A DNA stretch of 64,000 nt from Serratia proteamaculans (GCF_008830365.1 NZ_WBKI01000007.1:124001-188000); one strand, 5' to 3'. Shown: positions 7,937 through 16,895, counted from the stretch's first letter. Numbers and translations: made by a program. Notes: a model not told the origin generated them from the sequence alone.

Positions 7937-9277
7937 TTACAAGAAGCCGTATGCCGCCGCCAGGACCCACCCCATCACGCAGGAAACGGAAACCCCAATC
8001 AAACCGACCAGGATAAAGCTGTGGTTGATAACAAATCGTCCGATATTGGTTGTCCCTGAACGGTCGAACTGAATGGCGGCCAGATCGCTTGGGTAGGTAG
8101 GCAAAATATAGTAGCCGTAGCAGGCCGGTGCAGAAGCAACAATATAGGCAGGGTCAACACCGATGGCCAATGCCACAGGAACAATCGCGGCCAGTGCCGC
8201 AGCCTGGGAGTTAACAAACTTGGAAACGATCAACAAAACGATGGCGTACGCCCAAGGGTATTCTTTAACAATGGTGCCCAGTACCGATTTTATCTCTTCC
8301 AGATGAGCACCAAACATCGTTTCGGCCATCCAGGCGATACCATAAACCGCCACTATGGCGATCATACCTGAACGGAAAACTTCGTTTTTAGAGATATTAG
8401 CCGGGTTGGTTTTGGTAGCGATAATAATGACCGCACCTGCACACAACATAAACATCTGGATAACCAGCACCATGGACAGCGGCTTTCCATTGATTAATGG
8501 ACGCAGCTCGGAAAAGGCTCCCAGTAACGCAACAATAGCGATGGTCCCCAGGAAAATCCACATGGCTACCCAATTGCTGGTAGGTAATTTTTTATCCAGC
8601 AATGTTGCCGTGTCGCCATAGACGTACTTATAGTTTTCCGGATCTGAAATGAAGTTTTGGAACTTTTCATCTTTATCCAGATCTTTACCCCGGAACCAAC
8701 TGAAGATACCAATAGCAAGAATACCGCACAGGGTGGATGGAATAGTGATCGCCAGCAGATCCAAAAACTCCAGATGTTTACCATTAAAGGTAAAATTACC
8801 TAACATGGCGACCAGTGACACCACGGCGACTGACACCGGGCTGGCGATAATGCCCATCTGCGCCCCAATAGAGCTGGCGGCCATAGGCCTTTCGGGACGA
8901 ATGTTATTCTTGATTGCCACATCATAGATTATCGGCAAGATGGTGTACACCACATGCCCGGTACCACAGAGAATGGTCAGTATGCAGGTGACGAAGGGGG
9001 CAACGATGGAGACATATTTAGGGTTTCGTCGCAGTAAACGCTCTGCAATTTGCAGCATCACATCAAGCCCGCCGGAGGCTTGCAGCGTTGCTGACGCAGC
9101 CACCACGGCGATGATAACCAGCATGACATCAACCGGTGGTTTACCGGGTTGTAGATGAAAAACGAAAACCAATATGATTAATCCAATACCGCCAAGTAGC
9201 CCCAGTGCAATCCCACCTTTTCTGGCTCCATAAAAGAGACAGATCAGTATGACAATAAGTTGAATAGTAAATAACAT
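7937..9277 (-). CDS. dcuB: Anaerobic C4-dicarboxylate transporter DcuB
   Basis: 446 aa, the same length as E. coli DcuB, with near-identical stretches such as [15 protein letters not shown] near the N-terminus and [20 protein letters not shown] near the C-terminus. DcuB is an inner-membrane fumarate/succinate antiporter used in anaerobic fumarate respiration and a co-sensor with DcuS. About 10-12 hydrophobic segments are visible. In E. coli it sits with fumB and dcuSR; none of these is adjacent here. The 290 bases upstream are A+T-rich and should carry the promoter; I could not identify a convincing FNR site. It terminates toward the symmetric terminator at 7842-7868. Confidence 0.93.
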   Translation of the reverse strand: MLFTIQLIVILICLFYGARKGGIALGLLGGIGLIILVFVFHLQPGKPPVDVMLVIIAVVAASATLQASGGLDVMLQIAERLLRRNPKYVSIVAPFVTCILTILCGTGHVVYTILPIIYDVAIKNNIRPERPMAASSIGAQMGIIASPVSVAVVSLVAMLGNFTFNGKHLEFLDLLAITIPSTLCGILAIGIFSWFRGKDLDKDEKFQNFISDPENYKYVYGDTATLLDKKLPTSNWVAMWIFLGTIAIVALLGAFSELRPLINGKPLSMVLVIQMFMLCAGAVIIIATKTNPANISKNEVFRSGMIAIVAVYGIAWMAETMFGAHLEEIKSVLGTIVKEYPWAYAIVLLIVSKFVNSQAAALAAIVPVALAIGVDPAYIVASAPACYGYYILPTYPSDLAAIQFDRSGTTNIGRFVINHSFILVGLIGVSVSCVMGWVLAAAYGFL

Positions 9278-9565
9278 GCTAACCTCATTATTCTTTTTAA
9301 GAAGGCTAATAATTAACTTCTTTTCATTTTCATTGAGGGATAGCGATCACAAACAGATGGTTTTTATAGTTAAAAAACCATCAAATATTTACGTGTAAAT
9401 TAGCTTGTTTAAATATGGTTATTTTTATGTTTATTTTTTAATGAGCGGAGGTTAATTATAATAAAAACCTGTAAACAAATACGCTATATAATAGTCAGCA
9501 GAAAACATCTTCTGCTTTAAATTGAAAATGATTCTATCACTGCCAGCAAGGCTGGCAGTCATTGA

Positions 9566-10507
9566 TTAAAAATCTGTTCGTTGTTGTTTCAACCATTCCC
9601 TGACATCCATCACGGGGATACCCTGGCGGACATTGTAGGTCATCGCTTTATCCCAAGAGACGCCATCTGCACGAGCAAACGCCAGCCGGTAGGCGGCCGT
9701 CAGACTCCCGGGTGACGCAGCCACCGCATCCTGCAGTGCCTGGTGATCCTCGACCACCAGAGCATAAAGACATCGGTCATGTTCACTGAGCCGTTCAGCG
9801 AGCTGGCGGTAAGTAATGCTATCCCCTGCGATATAAACAATTTCGTTGTCGAACTGCGGCCGATGGAAAAAAATTTTTGCCGTCAGCTGACCGATATCTT
9901 CAGGGGTGGTCAGGGTGACAGAGTAGTCTGCGTTACCGGGCGCATTAACCCGGCGACTCTTTCTTTCAACCACGCCGAAGCTGGGTTCGAAAAGATAGCT
10001 GGTGAACATTCCCGTGGATACGATGACCCAACGGGTCCTTTTTTGTGCGCGCAGCAGGCCGCGTACAGCAAGCTGCTCATCCCATACCGGTTGACCGCTC
10101 CCCATACCGATACGATCATAATCAACTCCGAACTGCCAGGGAAAATAACGGGCAACCTCAGCCAGCAGTACGGCACGCGTAATTTTAAGCTGCGTTCCTT
10201 TACCACCGACAAAGCCACTGCAGTTAATTACGGCATCATAGTGGGCAAAAATCGTTGCCAATTCCTGCTCCGATTGCCGACTAAAATCTGCGGTAACGAT
10301 ATCGACATCCCAGGCTTCAAACTGTCTTTGGCGCGACTGGCTTTCCGGTGAGGTCTTGCCTGGTGATGAGGGCCGCAGCAGCACCGTCAGCTTGACTTCG
10401 GGCTGCCGTTCTTTTTCCTTCACGAATCCGTTCAACATGGCCATGCCAAGTTCGCCGGCCCCCAGGATCAGAATATTAGATATTTGACGATTATTTGAGA
10501 TGCTCAT
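9566..10507 (-). CDS. NmrA-like NAD(P)-binding oxidoreductase
   Basis: 313-aa Rossmann-fold protein. The N-terminal GAGELGMAML gives the dinucleotide-binding loop (GxGxxG type), followed by a region resembling NmrA and isoflavone-reductase-like atypical SDRs. No Ser-Tyr-Lys catalytic triad is obvious, so it may be a sensor or an isoflavone-reductase-like enzyme. I set the start at 10507 because AGGAGAGAGT directly precedes that ATG; an upstream in-frame ATG at 10534 lacks a site. It is divergent from an HxlR regulator at 10595, a pairing common for redox or electrophile-responsive genes. Substrate unknown. Confidence 0.8.
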   Translation of the reverse strand: MSISNNRQISNILILGAGELGMAMLNGFVKEKERQPEVKLTVLLRPSSPGKTSPESQSRQRQFEAWDVDIVTADFSRQSEQELATIFAHYDAVINCSGFVGGKGTQLKITRAVLLAEVARYFPWQFGVDYDRIGMGSGQPVWDEQLAVRGLLRAQKRTRWVIVSTGMFTSYLFEPSFGVVERKSRRVNAPGNADYSVTLTTPEDIGQLTAKIFFHRPQFDNEIVYIAGDSITYRQLAERLSEHDRCLYALVVEDHQALQDAVAASPGSLTAAYRLAFARADGVSWDKAMTYNVRQGIPVMDVREWLKQQRTDF

Positions 10508-10594
10508 ACTCTCTCCTGCTGTATTGGTCGGCATATCCTGTCAGCCTGATAACAGGGGAGCAATCAGGCACACCGTTGATACTGCGAGGATGAA

Positions 10595-11032
10595 ATGACA
10601 CTCAGCGACGAAAAAAAGGCCAAACTTGCCGAAATATGCAGCGCACTCAACGATGATGATGACGGCTTAAAACGTGAAGTGCTCACGCATACCGGCAACC
10701 GTTGGTCTCTGAGCATCATCTATGCACTGGGCACCCGCGGGCCCTTGCGTCATGCCGAGCTGGGCCGTGCCATCACGGGGGTGACTCAGCGCATGCTGAC
10801 ACGAACACTGCGTCATCTGGAGCGTGACGGGTTGATCAGTCGCCATGACTTTCAACAAAAATATCCGCACCCTCACGTGGAATATCGGCTGACACCAACT
10901 GGCGAAGGCATTCTGGTTAATATGTTGCCGATGTGGGAATGGATCCTGACTAACATTGCCGCGATCCGTGATTCCCGCAGCAAATTTATGGTCGGGGTTA
11001 GTGATGATGAAAATGCAAAGACGGCGAAATAA
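10595..11032 (+). CDS. HxlR-family winged-helix transcriptional regulator
   Basis: 145 aa with a single HxlR-type winged HTH (about residues 25-115): GNRWSLSIIYALGTRGPLRHAEL, the recognition helix around TQRMLTRTLRHLERDGLI, and the wing VEYRLTPTGEGIL. Family members (HxlR, YodB, HypR, QorR) are dimers that sense formaldehyde, quinones or disulfide stress. There is one Cys at about residue 15, upstream of the position used in YodB, so thiol sensing is possible but unproven. It is divergent from the NmrA-like gene with 87 bases between and most likely regulates it. Confidence 0.88.
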   Translation: MTLSDEKKAKLAEICSALNDDDDGLKREVLTHTGNRWSLSIIYALGTRGPLRHAELGRAITGVTQRMLTRTLRHLERDGLISRHDFQQKYPHPHVEYRLTPTGEGILVNMLPMWEWILTNIAAIRDSRSKFMVGVSDDENAKTAK

Positions 11033-11159
11033 CCAAGGTGTCGTTCCCCCTCAATTTAGTTAGGATTTTTACCCAAAAAACAGGTTTAAATTCAATAACA
11101 TTAGGATTCATCTTAAAGTAATCCCAGGGCATATATGGATATCTATTCCAGGGAACAGG

Positions 11160-11288
11160 ATGAATCAAAAGGATCGTAAACCCGATTATCGGGTTGAATA
11201 TGGCGAAGAATGGAAGCCGGAAAAGACCTCTAAATGGTTTTGGATCCTACTGATCGCCATTATCGGTGCTCTGGTGGCCATTTCGTGA
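11160..11288 (+). CDS. Small membrane protein, 42 aa
   Basis: Short gene with a good ribosome site (GGAACAGG ends just before the ATG at 11160). The product has a charged N-terminal part of about 25 residues (KDRKPDYRVEYGEEWKPEK) and one strongly hydrophobic C-terminal helix (WFWILLIAIIGALVAIS, about 26-42), so it is probably a tail-anchored inner-membrane peptide with its N-terminus in the cytoplasm. The charge pattern and Trp cap at the membrane edge are typical of real small membrane proteins. It sits between the HxlR gene and the convergent AraC gene. I do not recognise a family. Confidence 0.65.
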   Translation: MNQKDRKPDYRVEYGEEWKPEKTSKWFWILLIAIIGALVAIS

Positions 11289-11328
11289 AGTGCAGTAATA
11301 CTGAAACCGGGCCCGCGGGTTCTCCCCG

Positions 11329-12270
11329 TCAGTGAGAGGAAATAAATTCTGAAGGGGTCACGGGTGCAGGCAGCGAAAAATTCTGCCTCATACGTTCAAC
11401 CTCATTGAGCGGTGTCAGCCCGAATAAACGTTTAAACTCGCGACTGAACTGAGAAACGCTTTCATAGCCGACACGAACACAGGCGGCTGAAGCGGTGAGA
11501 TTATTTCGCAGCATCAGCAATCGGGCTTGATGCAACCGCGTAGATTTAAGATATTGCATCGGGGACGTATTGGTCACGGTTTTGAAATGACTGTGGAATG
11601 TTGGCAGACTCATACCCGCCTCTTTCGCCAGCGCCTTCACATCCAGATACGAGTCATACTCGGCATGCAGTTTTCGTAACGCTTTCGCCACCTTGCCAAA
11701 CTGCCCCTGCGTGGTCAACGCACTTCGCAGTATCTGCCCCTGAGCACCGGTCATTACACGGTAATAAATCTCCCGCACCATTGCCTGTCCCAGTATTTCT
11801 GCGTCCAACGGTGAAGCCATGATCTGCAAGAAACGCAAAACCGAGTGGCTCATAGTGTCATCCATCGGACTCGACACCATACTTCGTGGAGGCTCGCTGA
11901 GGTTCGGACTATGCTCATCGAGTTGCAACATCAAATCAGCCGCTAAATTGAAATCCAGCCGCATATAAATCGCCAACATCGGCTCTGAAGCACTGGCATC
12001 CGTTTCCATGGTAAAGGGCACCGGGACTGACACCATCAGATAATGCTGCGCATCATACAAATAGACATCGTTTCCCAAAAATCCGCGTTTTCTCCCCTGC
12101 ACCACAATGACGATCCCAGGTTCATATAAAACCGGTGTGCGCAGCAACGGACGGTTGGAACGTAAAAAACGCACGTCCGCCAGAACCGTAAGATTGTAGC
12201 CTTCATGCGGTGTCAACCGGTCCAAAAGCTCAATCATCTGGTCGGTCACCGTTGGCATGAAAAGGGTCAT
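11329..12270 (-). CDS. AraC-family transcriptional regulator
   Basis: About 313 aa from the chosen ATG; the frame is open up to 12357. An N-terminal AraC_N (cupin-like, PF06719) domain (YNLTVLADVRFLRSNRP...YEPGIVIVVQGRK) is followed by two C-terminal HTH motifs of the AraC DNA-binding domain (KALAKEAGMSLPTFHSHFK and ASAACVRVGYESVSQFSREF). I favour 12270 because GCAGG lies upstream and family N-termini begin near here; 12258 and 12357 are alternatives. It is divergent from the SDR gene at 12431, and such AraC_N regulators commonly control the adjacent dehydrogenase. Inducer unknown. Confidence 0.85.
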   Translation of the reverse strand: MTLFMPTVTDQMIELLDRLTPHEGYNLTVLADVRFLRSNRPLLRTPVLYEPGIVIVVQGRKRGFLGNDVYLYDAQHYLMVSVPVPFTMETDASASEPMLAIYMRLDFNLAADLMLQLDEHSPNLSEPPRSMVSSPMDDTMSHSVLRFLQIMASPLDAEILGQAMVREIYYRVMTGAQGQILRSALTTQGQFGKVAKALRKLHAEYDSYLDVKALAKEAGMSLPTFHSHFKTVTNTSPMQYLKSTRLHQARLLMLRNNLTASAACVRVGYESVSQFSREFKRLFGLTPLNEVERMRQNFSLPAPVTPSEFISSH

Positions 12271-12430
12271 AAACGCCTGCAAAGAGAAGTGGAAAGTCAT
12301 TGAAGTGTGGCAGCCAGCAACCGGCCCGTCCAGACACTCAGAGGAATAGGCAAACATCAGAGAGGATCCGGGCTACGCGTTTTACTCTGCCCGCCCTATT
12401 CTGCCGATCCACCCTACTGAGGATAACGCC

Positions 12431-13264
12431 ATGAACCAATCAAAATTATTTTTCATTACCGGAGTCAGCAGCGGTTTTGGTCGCGCACTGGCAGAAGAAG
12501 CGCTAAAAGCGGGCCACCGCGTGGTCGGAACACTCCGCAATCAGCAGGCCAAAGATCACTTTGAAGCCCTGGCACCAGGCCGCTGCTTTGGCCGCATCCT
12601 TGATGTCACTCATTTTGCCATGGTTGCCCCGCTGGTCGATGCCGTAGAGCAGGAACTGGGGGCGGTTGACGTACTGGTCAATAATGCCGGTTATGGCCAC
12701 GAAGGGATTATGGAAGAATCGCCGCTGAGTGACGCGCTCCATCAGTTTGAGGTCAATGTGTTTGGTGCCGTGGCCGTGATTAAAGCCTTTCTGCCTTATT
12801 TTCGGACTCGCCGGGCCGGCCATATTATCAATGTGACCTCCATGGGAGGCTTCATTACCCTGCCGGGGATCAGCTATTACTGCGGCAGCAAATTTGCCTT
12901 GCAGGGCATTTCCGAAACGCTGACCAAAGAACTAAAGCCCTTTAATATTGCGGTCACTGCCATTCAGCCCGGGTCTTTTCGAACCGATTGGGCTGGGCGT
13001 TCGATGGTGCGTTCGCCGCGCAGTATCAGCGATTACGATCAGAGCTTCGGGCCGATCCGTGAAACACGTGAAAAACGCAGCGGCCATCAACCCGGTGACC
13101 CGGTTAAGGCCGCCAAAGCCATTCTGCAACTCATCAACAGCCCTGAGCCCCCGGCATCACTGCTACTGGGCAGCGATGCCGTCATGTATGTCAGGGAAAA
13201 ACTGAATCAATTGAACAGCGATATCGATACCTGGGAAGCTGTCAGCCGCTCAACCGACGGTTAA
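12431..13264 (+). CDS. Short-chain dehydrogenase/reductase
   Basis: 277-aa classical SDR. The cofactor loop TGVSSGFG (about 10-17), the NNAG motif (about 87-90), the catalytic Ser in NVTSMGG and the YxxxK pair in YYCGSK are all present. After the TG loop an Arg at TLRN suggests NADP preference. It resembles the group of E. coli-type oxidoreductases beside AraC regulators, acting on small carbonyl compounds; the true substrate is not known. It is divergent from the AraC gene, with a start set by GAGGATAACGCC upstream of the ATG. Confidence 0.87.
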   Translation: MNQSKLFFITGVSSGFGRALAEEALKAGHRVVGTLRNQQAKDHFEALAPGRCFGRILDVTHFAMVAPLVDAVEQELGAVDVLVNNAGYGHEGIMEESPLSDALHQFEVNVFGAVAVIKAFLPYFRTRRAGHIINVTSMGGFITLPGISYYCGSKFALQGISETLTKELKPFNIAVTAIQPGSFRTDWAGRSMVRSPRSISDYDQSFGPIRETREKRSGHQPGDPVKAAKAILQLINSPEPPASLLLGSDAVMYVREKLNQLNSDIDTWEAVSRSTDG

Positions 13265-13412
13265 TACCGTCCTACGTTCATTCTTGTTTACAGCAGCATA
13301 TCGCTTGAAGGTAGTCGACGCTGGCTAAAAATTGCGTTGGCAATAGTGTCGACTACAATTCAATCGAAATACCTCCCTACAAAATCAATATTGATTCATA
13401 TTTGAGGTGATT

Positions 13413-14057
13413 ATGTTACAGAAACACGAAAACGTAATAAGTATGACTGCACTTAGCCATCAGGCCACCCAACAATTAATGCCGTCGTTTTCTGGATTGC
13501 CCCATACACAACACGCCGACGGCAAGTACCGTTTACGCCGCTATTCGGTCGTCAAACATCTCAATGGCCATGTGGTAGAGATTGGTCGACGTAATTTCGT
13601 TCAGTCCGATGAGATCAACCATTTCCAGGGTAACGTGGTGCGCCATTTCGAACCCATTGACGATGCCGTGTTGCAAAGCGCCGGCATGGAAGAAATGTGC
13701 AATCTGTTTGCAGAAAGCAACGCACTGCCAGAAGGTGCGGAGATAGAAATTCATCAGATGCGCGTCGTCGCCATTCATGATGAAACTCAGGTAGCACCGG
13801 AAGGGATCCATCAGGATGGCTTTGATCATATCGCGATGATTGGTATCCATCGGCAAAATATTGTCGGCGGCGAAATCATGTTATACGCCGATAATCACCA
13901 GCCCCCTTTCTTTAAAAAAGTGTTGGCTGATGGTGAGGCCGTTTTGCTGGCAGACAGCAAGCTCTGGCATAACGCCACGCCGATCAGCCCCATTGTCCCG
14001 GAACAAGAAGGACATCTTGATCTGTTTGTTCTGACCGCACGGGGAGAAAAAGCATGA
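13413..14057 (+). CDS. 2-oxoglutarate/Fe(II) dioxygenase, PF10014 type (amino-acid hydroxylase-like)
   Basis: 214 aa. The facial-triad motif His-Gln-Asp is visible in EGIHQDGFDHIAMIG (about residues 131-145) and the distal His in SKLWHNATP (about 190-198), together with a GGEIMLY strand. This is the pattern of the PF10014 2OG-Fe dioxygenase family, which includes free L-isoleucine/L-leucine/L-methionine hydroxylases of the IDO type. The start at 13413 follows TGAGGTGA. Its stop overlaps the start of the PLP-enzyme gene (ATGA at 14054-14057), so the two are translationally coupled and probably act on related substrates. The substrate is inferred only at the level of an amino acid or derivative. 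Confidence 0.82.
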   Translation: MLQKHENVISMTALSHQATQQLMPSFSGLPHTQHADGKYRLRRYSVVKHLNGHVVEIGRRNFVQSDEINHFQGNVVRHFEPIDDAVLQSAGMEEMCNLFAESNALPEGAEIEIHQMRVVAIHDETQVAPEGIHQDGFDHIAMIGIHRQNIVGGEIMLYADNHQPPFFKKVLADGEAVLLADSKLWHNATPISPIVPEQEGHLDLFVLTARGEKA

Positions 14058-15283
14058 CCTTCTCCCCTGAACTCGCCCGAGCCCAATTTAGCGCGCTAAA
14101 TCAGCACTATAATGATAAACCGGTTATTTTCTTCGATGGCCCCGGTGGTTCTCAGGTATCACAAGCTGTGTTGGGAAAAATGACCGACTATCTGGGGAAA
14201 TATAACGCCAACCTGGGCGGGCACTATTTTTCCAGTCATAAGACAACCGAGGTGATGGAGAAAACGAGGGAGTCGGTGCGCGCCTTCTTGAATGCGCCCT
14301 CACCCGATAATATCGTTTTTGGCATGAATATGACCTCGCTGACGTTCCACCTCAGCCGGATCATTAGTCGCAACTGGCAAGCCGGCGATGAAATTATAGT
14401 CACCGAGCTGGATCACTACGCCAACGTATCCAGTTGGCAGCAGGCGGCCAACGACAAACACGTCACCGTGCATCAAATCCCCCTGCAGCAATCGGATTGT
14501 TCTTTGGATGTTGCCCGGCTATGCGAGCAGATCACCGCCAAGACACGCCTGGTCGCGGTCACCTATGCCTCTAATGTCACGGGCAGTATCGTCGATATTA
14601 AAACCATTACCGAAGCCGCCCACCGCGTCGGCGCACAGGTTTACGTCGATGCGGTGCATTATGCCCCGCACAACTTGATCGATGTGCAGGCGCTGGGCTG
14701 TGACTTTTTGGTGTGTTCCGCCTATAAATTCTTTGGTCCGCATATCGGCATGGCCTATATCGCACCGCAATGGTTGCAACGACTACAGCCTTACAAGGTC
14801 GAACCGGCCACCGACGTCGGGCCAGGGCGGTTTGAAACGGGCACGCAAAGTTTTGAAGGGTTGGTTGGCGTCTCGGCGGCCATTGACTACCTGGCGCAAT
14901 GGGGAACGCCGGGGGCCTCTTTAAGGCAGCGTTTACAGGAAAGTTTTGCCGACTATCACCGACATGAAGAAACCCTGTGTGGGTACTTTTTGCAACGTTT
15001 ACAGCAAATCGACGGGGTGCAGCTCTACGGTTATCCCGTGGCGGACACCCAACGCCGTACGCCCACGTTTGCATTGACCTTTAAGCAGCACTCCCCCGAA
15101 CAGATCGCCCGCCGGTTAGGCGAACACAATATCTGCGTCGGCAGCGGACATTTCTATGCACTGGGGTTAGTTCAGCGGTTGAATCTGCAGGACAGCGGCG
15201 GTGTATTACGCGTCGGAATGATGCATTACAATACCCTACAGGAAATCGACACTCTGTTTGAGATACTGGCTAGCGGAAGGTAG
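14054..15283 (+). CDS. Class V PLP enzyme, cysteine-desulfurase-like (VC1184 type)
   Basis: 409-aa fold-type I PLP enzyme. The Schiff-base Lys is about residue 225 in CSAYKFFGPHIGMAY; the cofactor Asp-His pair region is VDAVHYAPH (about 199-207). It resembles the cysteine-desulfurase-like TIGR01976 group, which lacks an assigned substrate, and differs from IscS/SufS in lacking their conserved active-site Cys loop (the C-terminal loop reads ICVGSGHFYALG). It overlaps the preceding dioxygenase by 4 bases, so a two-step modification of an amino acid is likely. Beta-lyase, desulfurase or aminotransferase activity are all possible. Confidence 0.82.
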   Translation: MTFSPELARAQFSALNQHYNDKPVIFFDGPGGSQVSQAVLGKMTDYLGKYNANLGGHYFSSHKTTEVMEKTRESVRAFLNAPSPDNIVFGMNMTSLTFHLSRIISRNWQAGDEIIVTELDHYANVSSWQQAANDKHVTVHQIPLQQSDCSLDVARLCEQITAKTRLVAVTYASNVTGSIVDIKTITEAAHRVGAQVYVDAVHYAPHNLIDVQALGCDFLVCSAYKFFGPHIGMAYIAPQWLQRLQPYKVEPATDVGPGRFETGTQSFEGLVGVSAAIDYLAQWGTPGASLRQRLQESFADYHRHEETLCGYFLQRLQQIDGVQLYGYPVADTQRRTPTFALTFKQHSPEQIARRLGEHNICVGSGHFYALGLVQRLNLQDSGGVLRVGMMHYNTLQEIDTLFEILASGR

Positions 15284-15296
15284 TGAAAGGAATTTT

Positions 15297-15321
15297 TTGG
15301 AGCGGGTGAAGGGAATCGAAC
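15297..15321. repeat. Left att repeat of the tRNA-Gly island (25-bp direct repeat)
   Basis: A 25-base sequence identical to 18819-18843, where it forms the 3' end (T arm, acceptor and CCA) of tRNA-Gly. The neighbouring bases differ on both sides, so the repeat ends exactly there. This marks the distal boundary of an integrated element. Confidence 0.9.
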
Positions 15322-15356
15322 ATAGGTACTTCCCGAACTACCGGTAAGTGCCTAAT

Positions 15357-15395
15357 CCCATTGCTGATGCGGTGAATACTACATCAGAGAATGGG
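15357..15395. repeat. Inverted repeat before the integrase fragment
   Basis: CCCATT-g-CTGATG and CATCAG-ag-AATGGG form an interrupted stem of 12 bp around a 12-nt loop ending 8 bases before the integrase ATG. It may be a regulator or integrase/excisionase site. Confidence 0.5.
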
Positions 15396-15403
15396 ATAAC
15401 GCT

Positions 15404-15889
15404 ATGGGTAACAGTGCGAGAAATCAGTCCCTGTACAGACACGAATCCGGTATTTGGATGTTTCAAATAGCAGTGCCTCAGCATATGCGACATTTAACAA
15501 ATGGCCGGAGGCTGTTCAGGAAAAGCACTGGTCAGCGTGACGTTCAGAAAGCCCGAACAGTGCGCGACCGATTAGTTTTTGAATGGAACCACGTAAAAGA
15601 AAAACACGCTGTTGATACCGAAACTATAACGTTAAATCGCGCCATCAATGCAGTACAGCAACTGGGACAAGTATCAGCAGCGGCTTCCGGTAATCAGGTA
15701 ATGCTTCGAGCGGTTACTTCCGAATACCTCGCTGAATACAAGAAAACACGCAGCCCCAGCACCATCAGTAAACACGCTCTAGCAGTGCGACTCCTGCTCG
15801 AACATTTAACCGTTGCTGATACCGAGATACAGCCGCTTTCATGTCGGAGCTTGAATGCGTCGCTCGGTAGCGTTCGTACGATTGTTTAA
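15404..15889 (+). pseudogene. Tyrosine integrase, N-terminal fragment
   Basis: About 140 codons resemble the N-terminal part of phage/island integrases of about 400 aa: the DUF6538-like opening (LYRHESGIWMFQIAVPQHMR), the RRLFRKSTGQRDVQKARTVRD arm and the SAM-like core-binding start (EYLAEYKKTRSPSTISKH). Similarity stops near 15830 and the frame ends at 15889; the catalytic domain with the Arg-His-Arg-Tyr residues is gone. The gene lies just inside the left att repeat, as expected for an island integrase. Another gene on the opposite strand is cut at the same point, so a deletion joined the two. Confidence 0.8.
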
Positions 15890-16028
15890 TTGAGGGGGCT
15901 TGCATATCGTTATGAGATGGCACCCAACCATTCTGAAACATACCCCAGTATGTGGCGTCTATTCGGTTCAGCTCTGGCGGAGTGTTATTACCGCCGAATT
16001 GTTCAGGTAATTCTTTATCGTCAAACAT
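15765..16028 (-). CDS. Hypothetical island protein with chimeric C-terminus
   Basis: 87 codons. The start is well supported by AGGAGAAAGA immediately before the ATG at 16028. The N-terminal part is acidic (FDDKELPEQFGGNNTPPELN) with an aromatic segment YWGMFQNGWVPSHNDM; I do not recognise it. The last 15-20 residues are read from the antisense of the integrase fragment, so the natural C-terminus has been lost and the gene is probably truncated. Transcription runs toward the left att repeat. Confidence 0.5.
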   Translation of the reverse strand: MFDDKELPEQFGGNNTPPELNRIDATYWGMFQNGWVPSHNDMQAPSIKQSYERYRATHSSSDMKAAVSRYQQRLNVRAGVALLERVY

Positions 16029-16203
16029 TCTTTCTCCTATATTGAACCTACTCAGGCGTTATTTATCGCACCACGTGATGAAGTGGTGTGTTTAGGCTTA
16101 AGCAGGCTGTATTATTTTGTAGAAGAAAGATTATTCATATTGTGCCTCAAGGGAAAGCATAATATGAATATTCTCTCGATGATTTTTGGCAGTCACTTCC
16201 CCC

Positions 16204-16306
16204 CATCTCCCCTTAGAGTGCAACTCTTAATTGCTATTACTAGCGAAGCCCGCTCTCATAGCGGTGTGAGTTATTACTTCTCATCTCCCTTAGAGTGCAT
16301 CTCTAA
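16204..16306. repeat. Two palindrome-containing direct repeats
   Basis: CATCTCC(C)CTTAGAGTGCA occurs at 16204-16222 and 16282-16300, 78 bases apart. Each copy contains an inverted repeat: TTAGAGT/ACTCTTAA in the first and TTAGAG/CTCTAA in the second. The pair lies downstream of the serine recombinase gene in an otherwise gene-free stretch (16029-16340). Function unknown; recombinase subsites or repressor sites are possible. Confidence 0.55.
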
Positions 16307-16340
16307 AGAAATTTCAATATGAAGGAATAAGTTATCTGTA

Positions 16341-16895
16341 CTAACTAAATTCCTTTTTTATACGGTAAAAAGTCGCCCGACCACAACCAACCAGCTTGAT
16401 GATGTCATCATTGCTGTGGGTGCCTAGCCGGATATATCTGTGTATTTTCTCCCGCAGTTCATCATCCTTCTGGCGGCCCTTGAAAGCTCCCCGCTCCTTG
16501 GCTGCTGCAATGCCTTCATTCTGCCGCTGTCGGATAAAACTGCGTTCCAACTCTCCCACAGCACCCAGCATAGTAATCATAAACTTACTCGTCGGGCTAT
16601 TATCAAACGTCATACTATTATCGATGAATGACACGCTGACTCCTTTCGCGGTGAACTCTTCCAGCAGTTCCAGCAAATCCTTTGTATTACGTGCCAAACG
16701 GTCTACGGACTTCACCCGCACAGTATCTCCGGCACGAACCATCCCACGGAGTTTAGCCAGCTCTGGCCGGTCGGTGTTCTTTCCACTTACCCTGTCCAGC
16801 AGTATCTCATCACAATCAACCAGCGCTAGTGTTTGCCGGTCGGGATTCTGATCTTTTGTTGATACACGTGCATACCCGAAGGTTTTACAGCTCAT
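16341..16895 (-). CDS. Serine recombinase (resolvase/invertase family)
   Basis: 184 aa, the normal size for small serine recombinases (Gin, Hin, Pin, Tn3 resolvase). Catalytic Ser is about residue 12 in YARVSTKDQNPDRQ; conserved SVDRLARNTKDLLELL and GAVGELERSFIRQRQNEGIA follow, and the C-terminal HTH (HSNDDIIKLVGCGRATFYRI) is intact. It appears functional and is the only complete recombinase in the island. No crossover-site pair flanking an invertible segment was recognised, though two palindromic repeats lie downstream at 16204-16306. By resemblance it could be a phage-tail invertase or a resolvase. Confidence 0.9.
   Translation of the reverse strand: MSCKTFGYARVSTKDQNPDRQTLALVDCDEILLDRVSGKNTDRPELAKLRGMVRAGDTVRVKSVDRLARNTKDLLELLEEFTAKGVSVSFIDNSMTFDNSPTSKFMITMLGAVGELERSFIRQRQNEGIAAAKERGAFKGRQKDDELREKIHRYIRLGTHSNDDIIKLVGCGRATFYRIKKEFS

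Noticed and set aside
9278-9480. FNR or CRP site upstream of dcuB
   Set aside because: TTGAT and TGTGA half sites occur, but the partner half sites match too poorly to claim.
15297-15340. Possible second tRNA-Gly gene
   Set aside because: Only 25 bases match the tRNA 3' end and then diverge; this is an att copy, not a tRNA.
16083-16322. 79-codon plus frame across the palindromic repeats
   Set aside because: The frame includes both repeats and has no recognisable domain; better read as non-coding repeat DNA.
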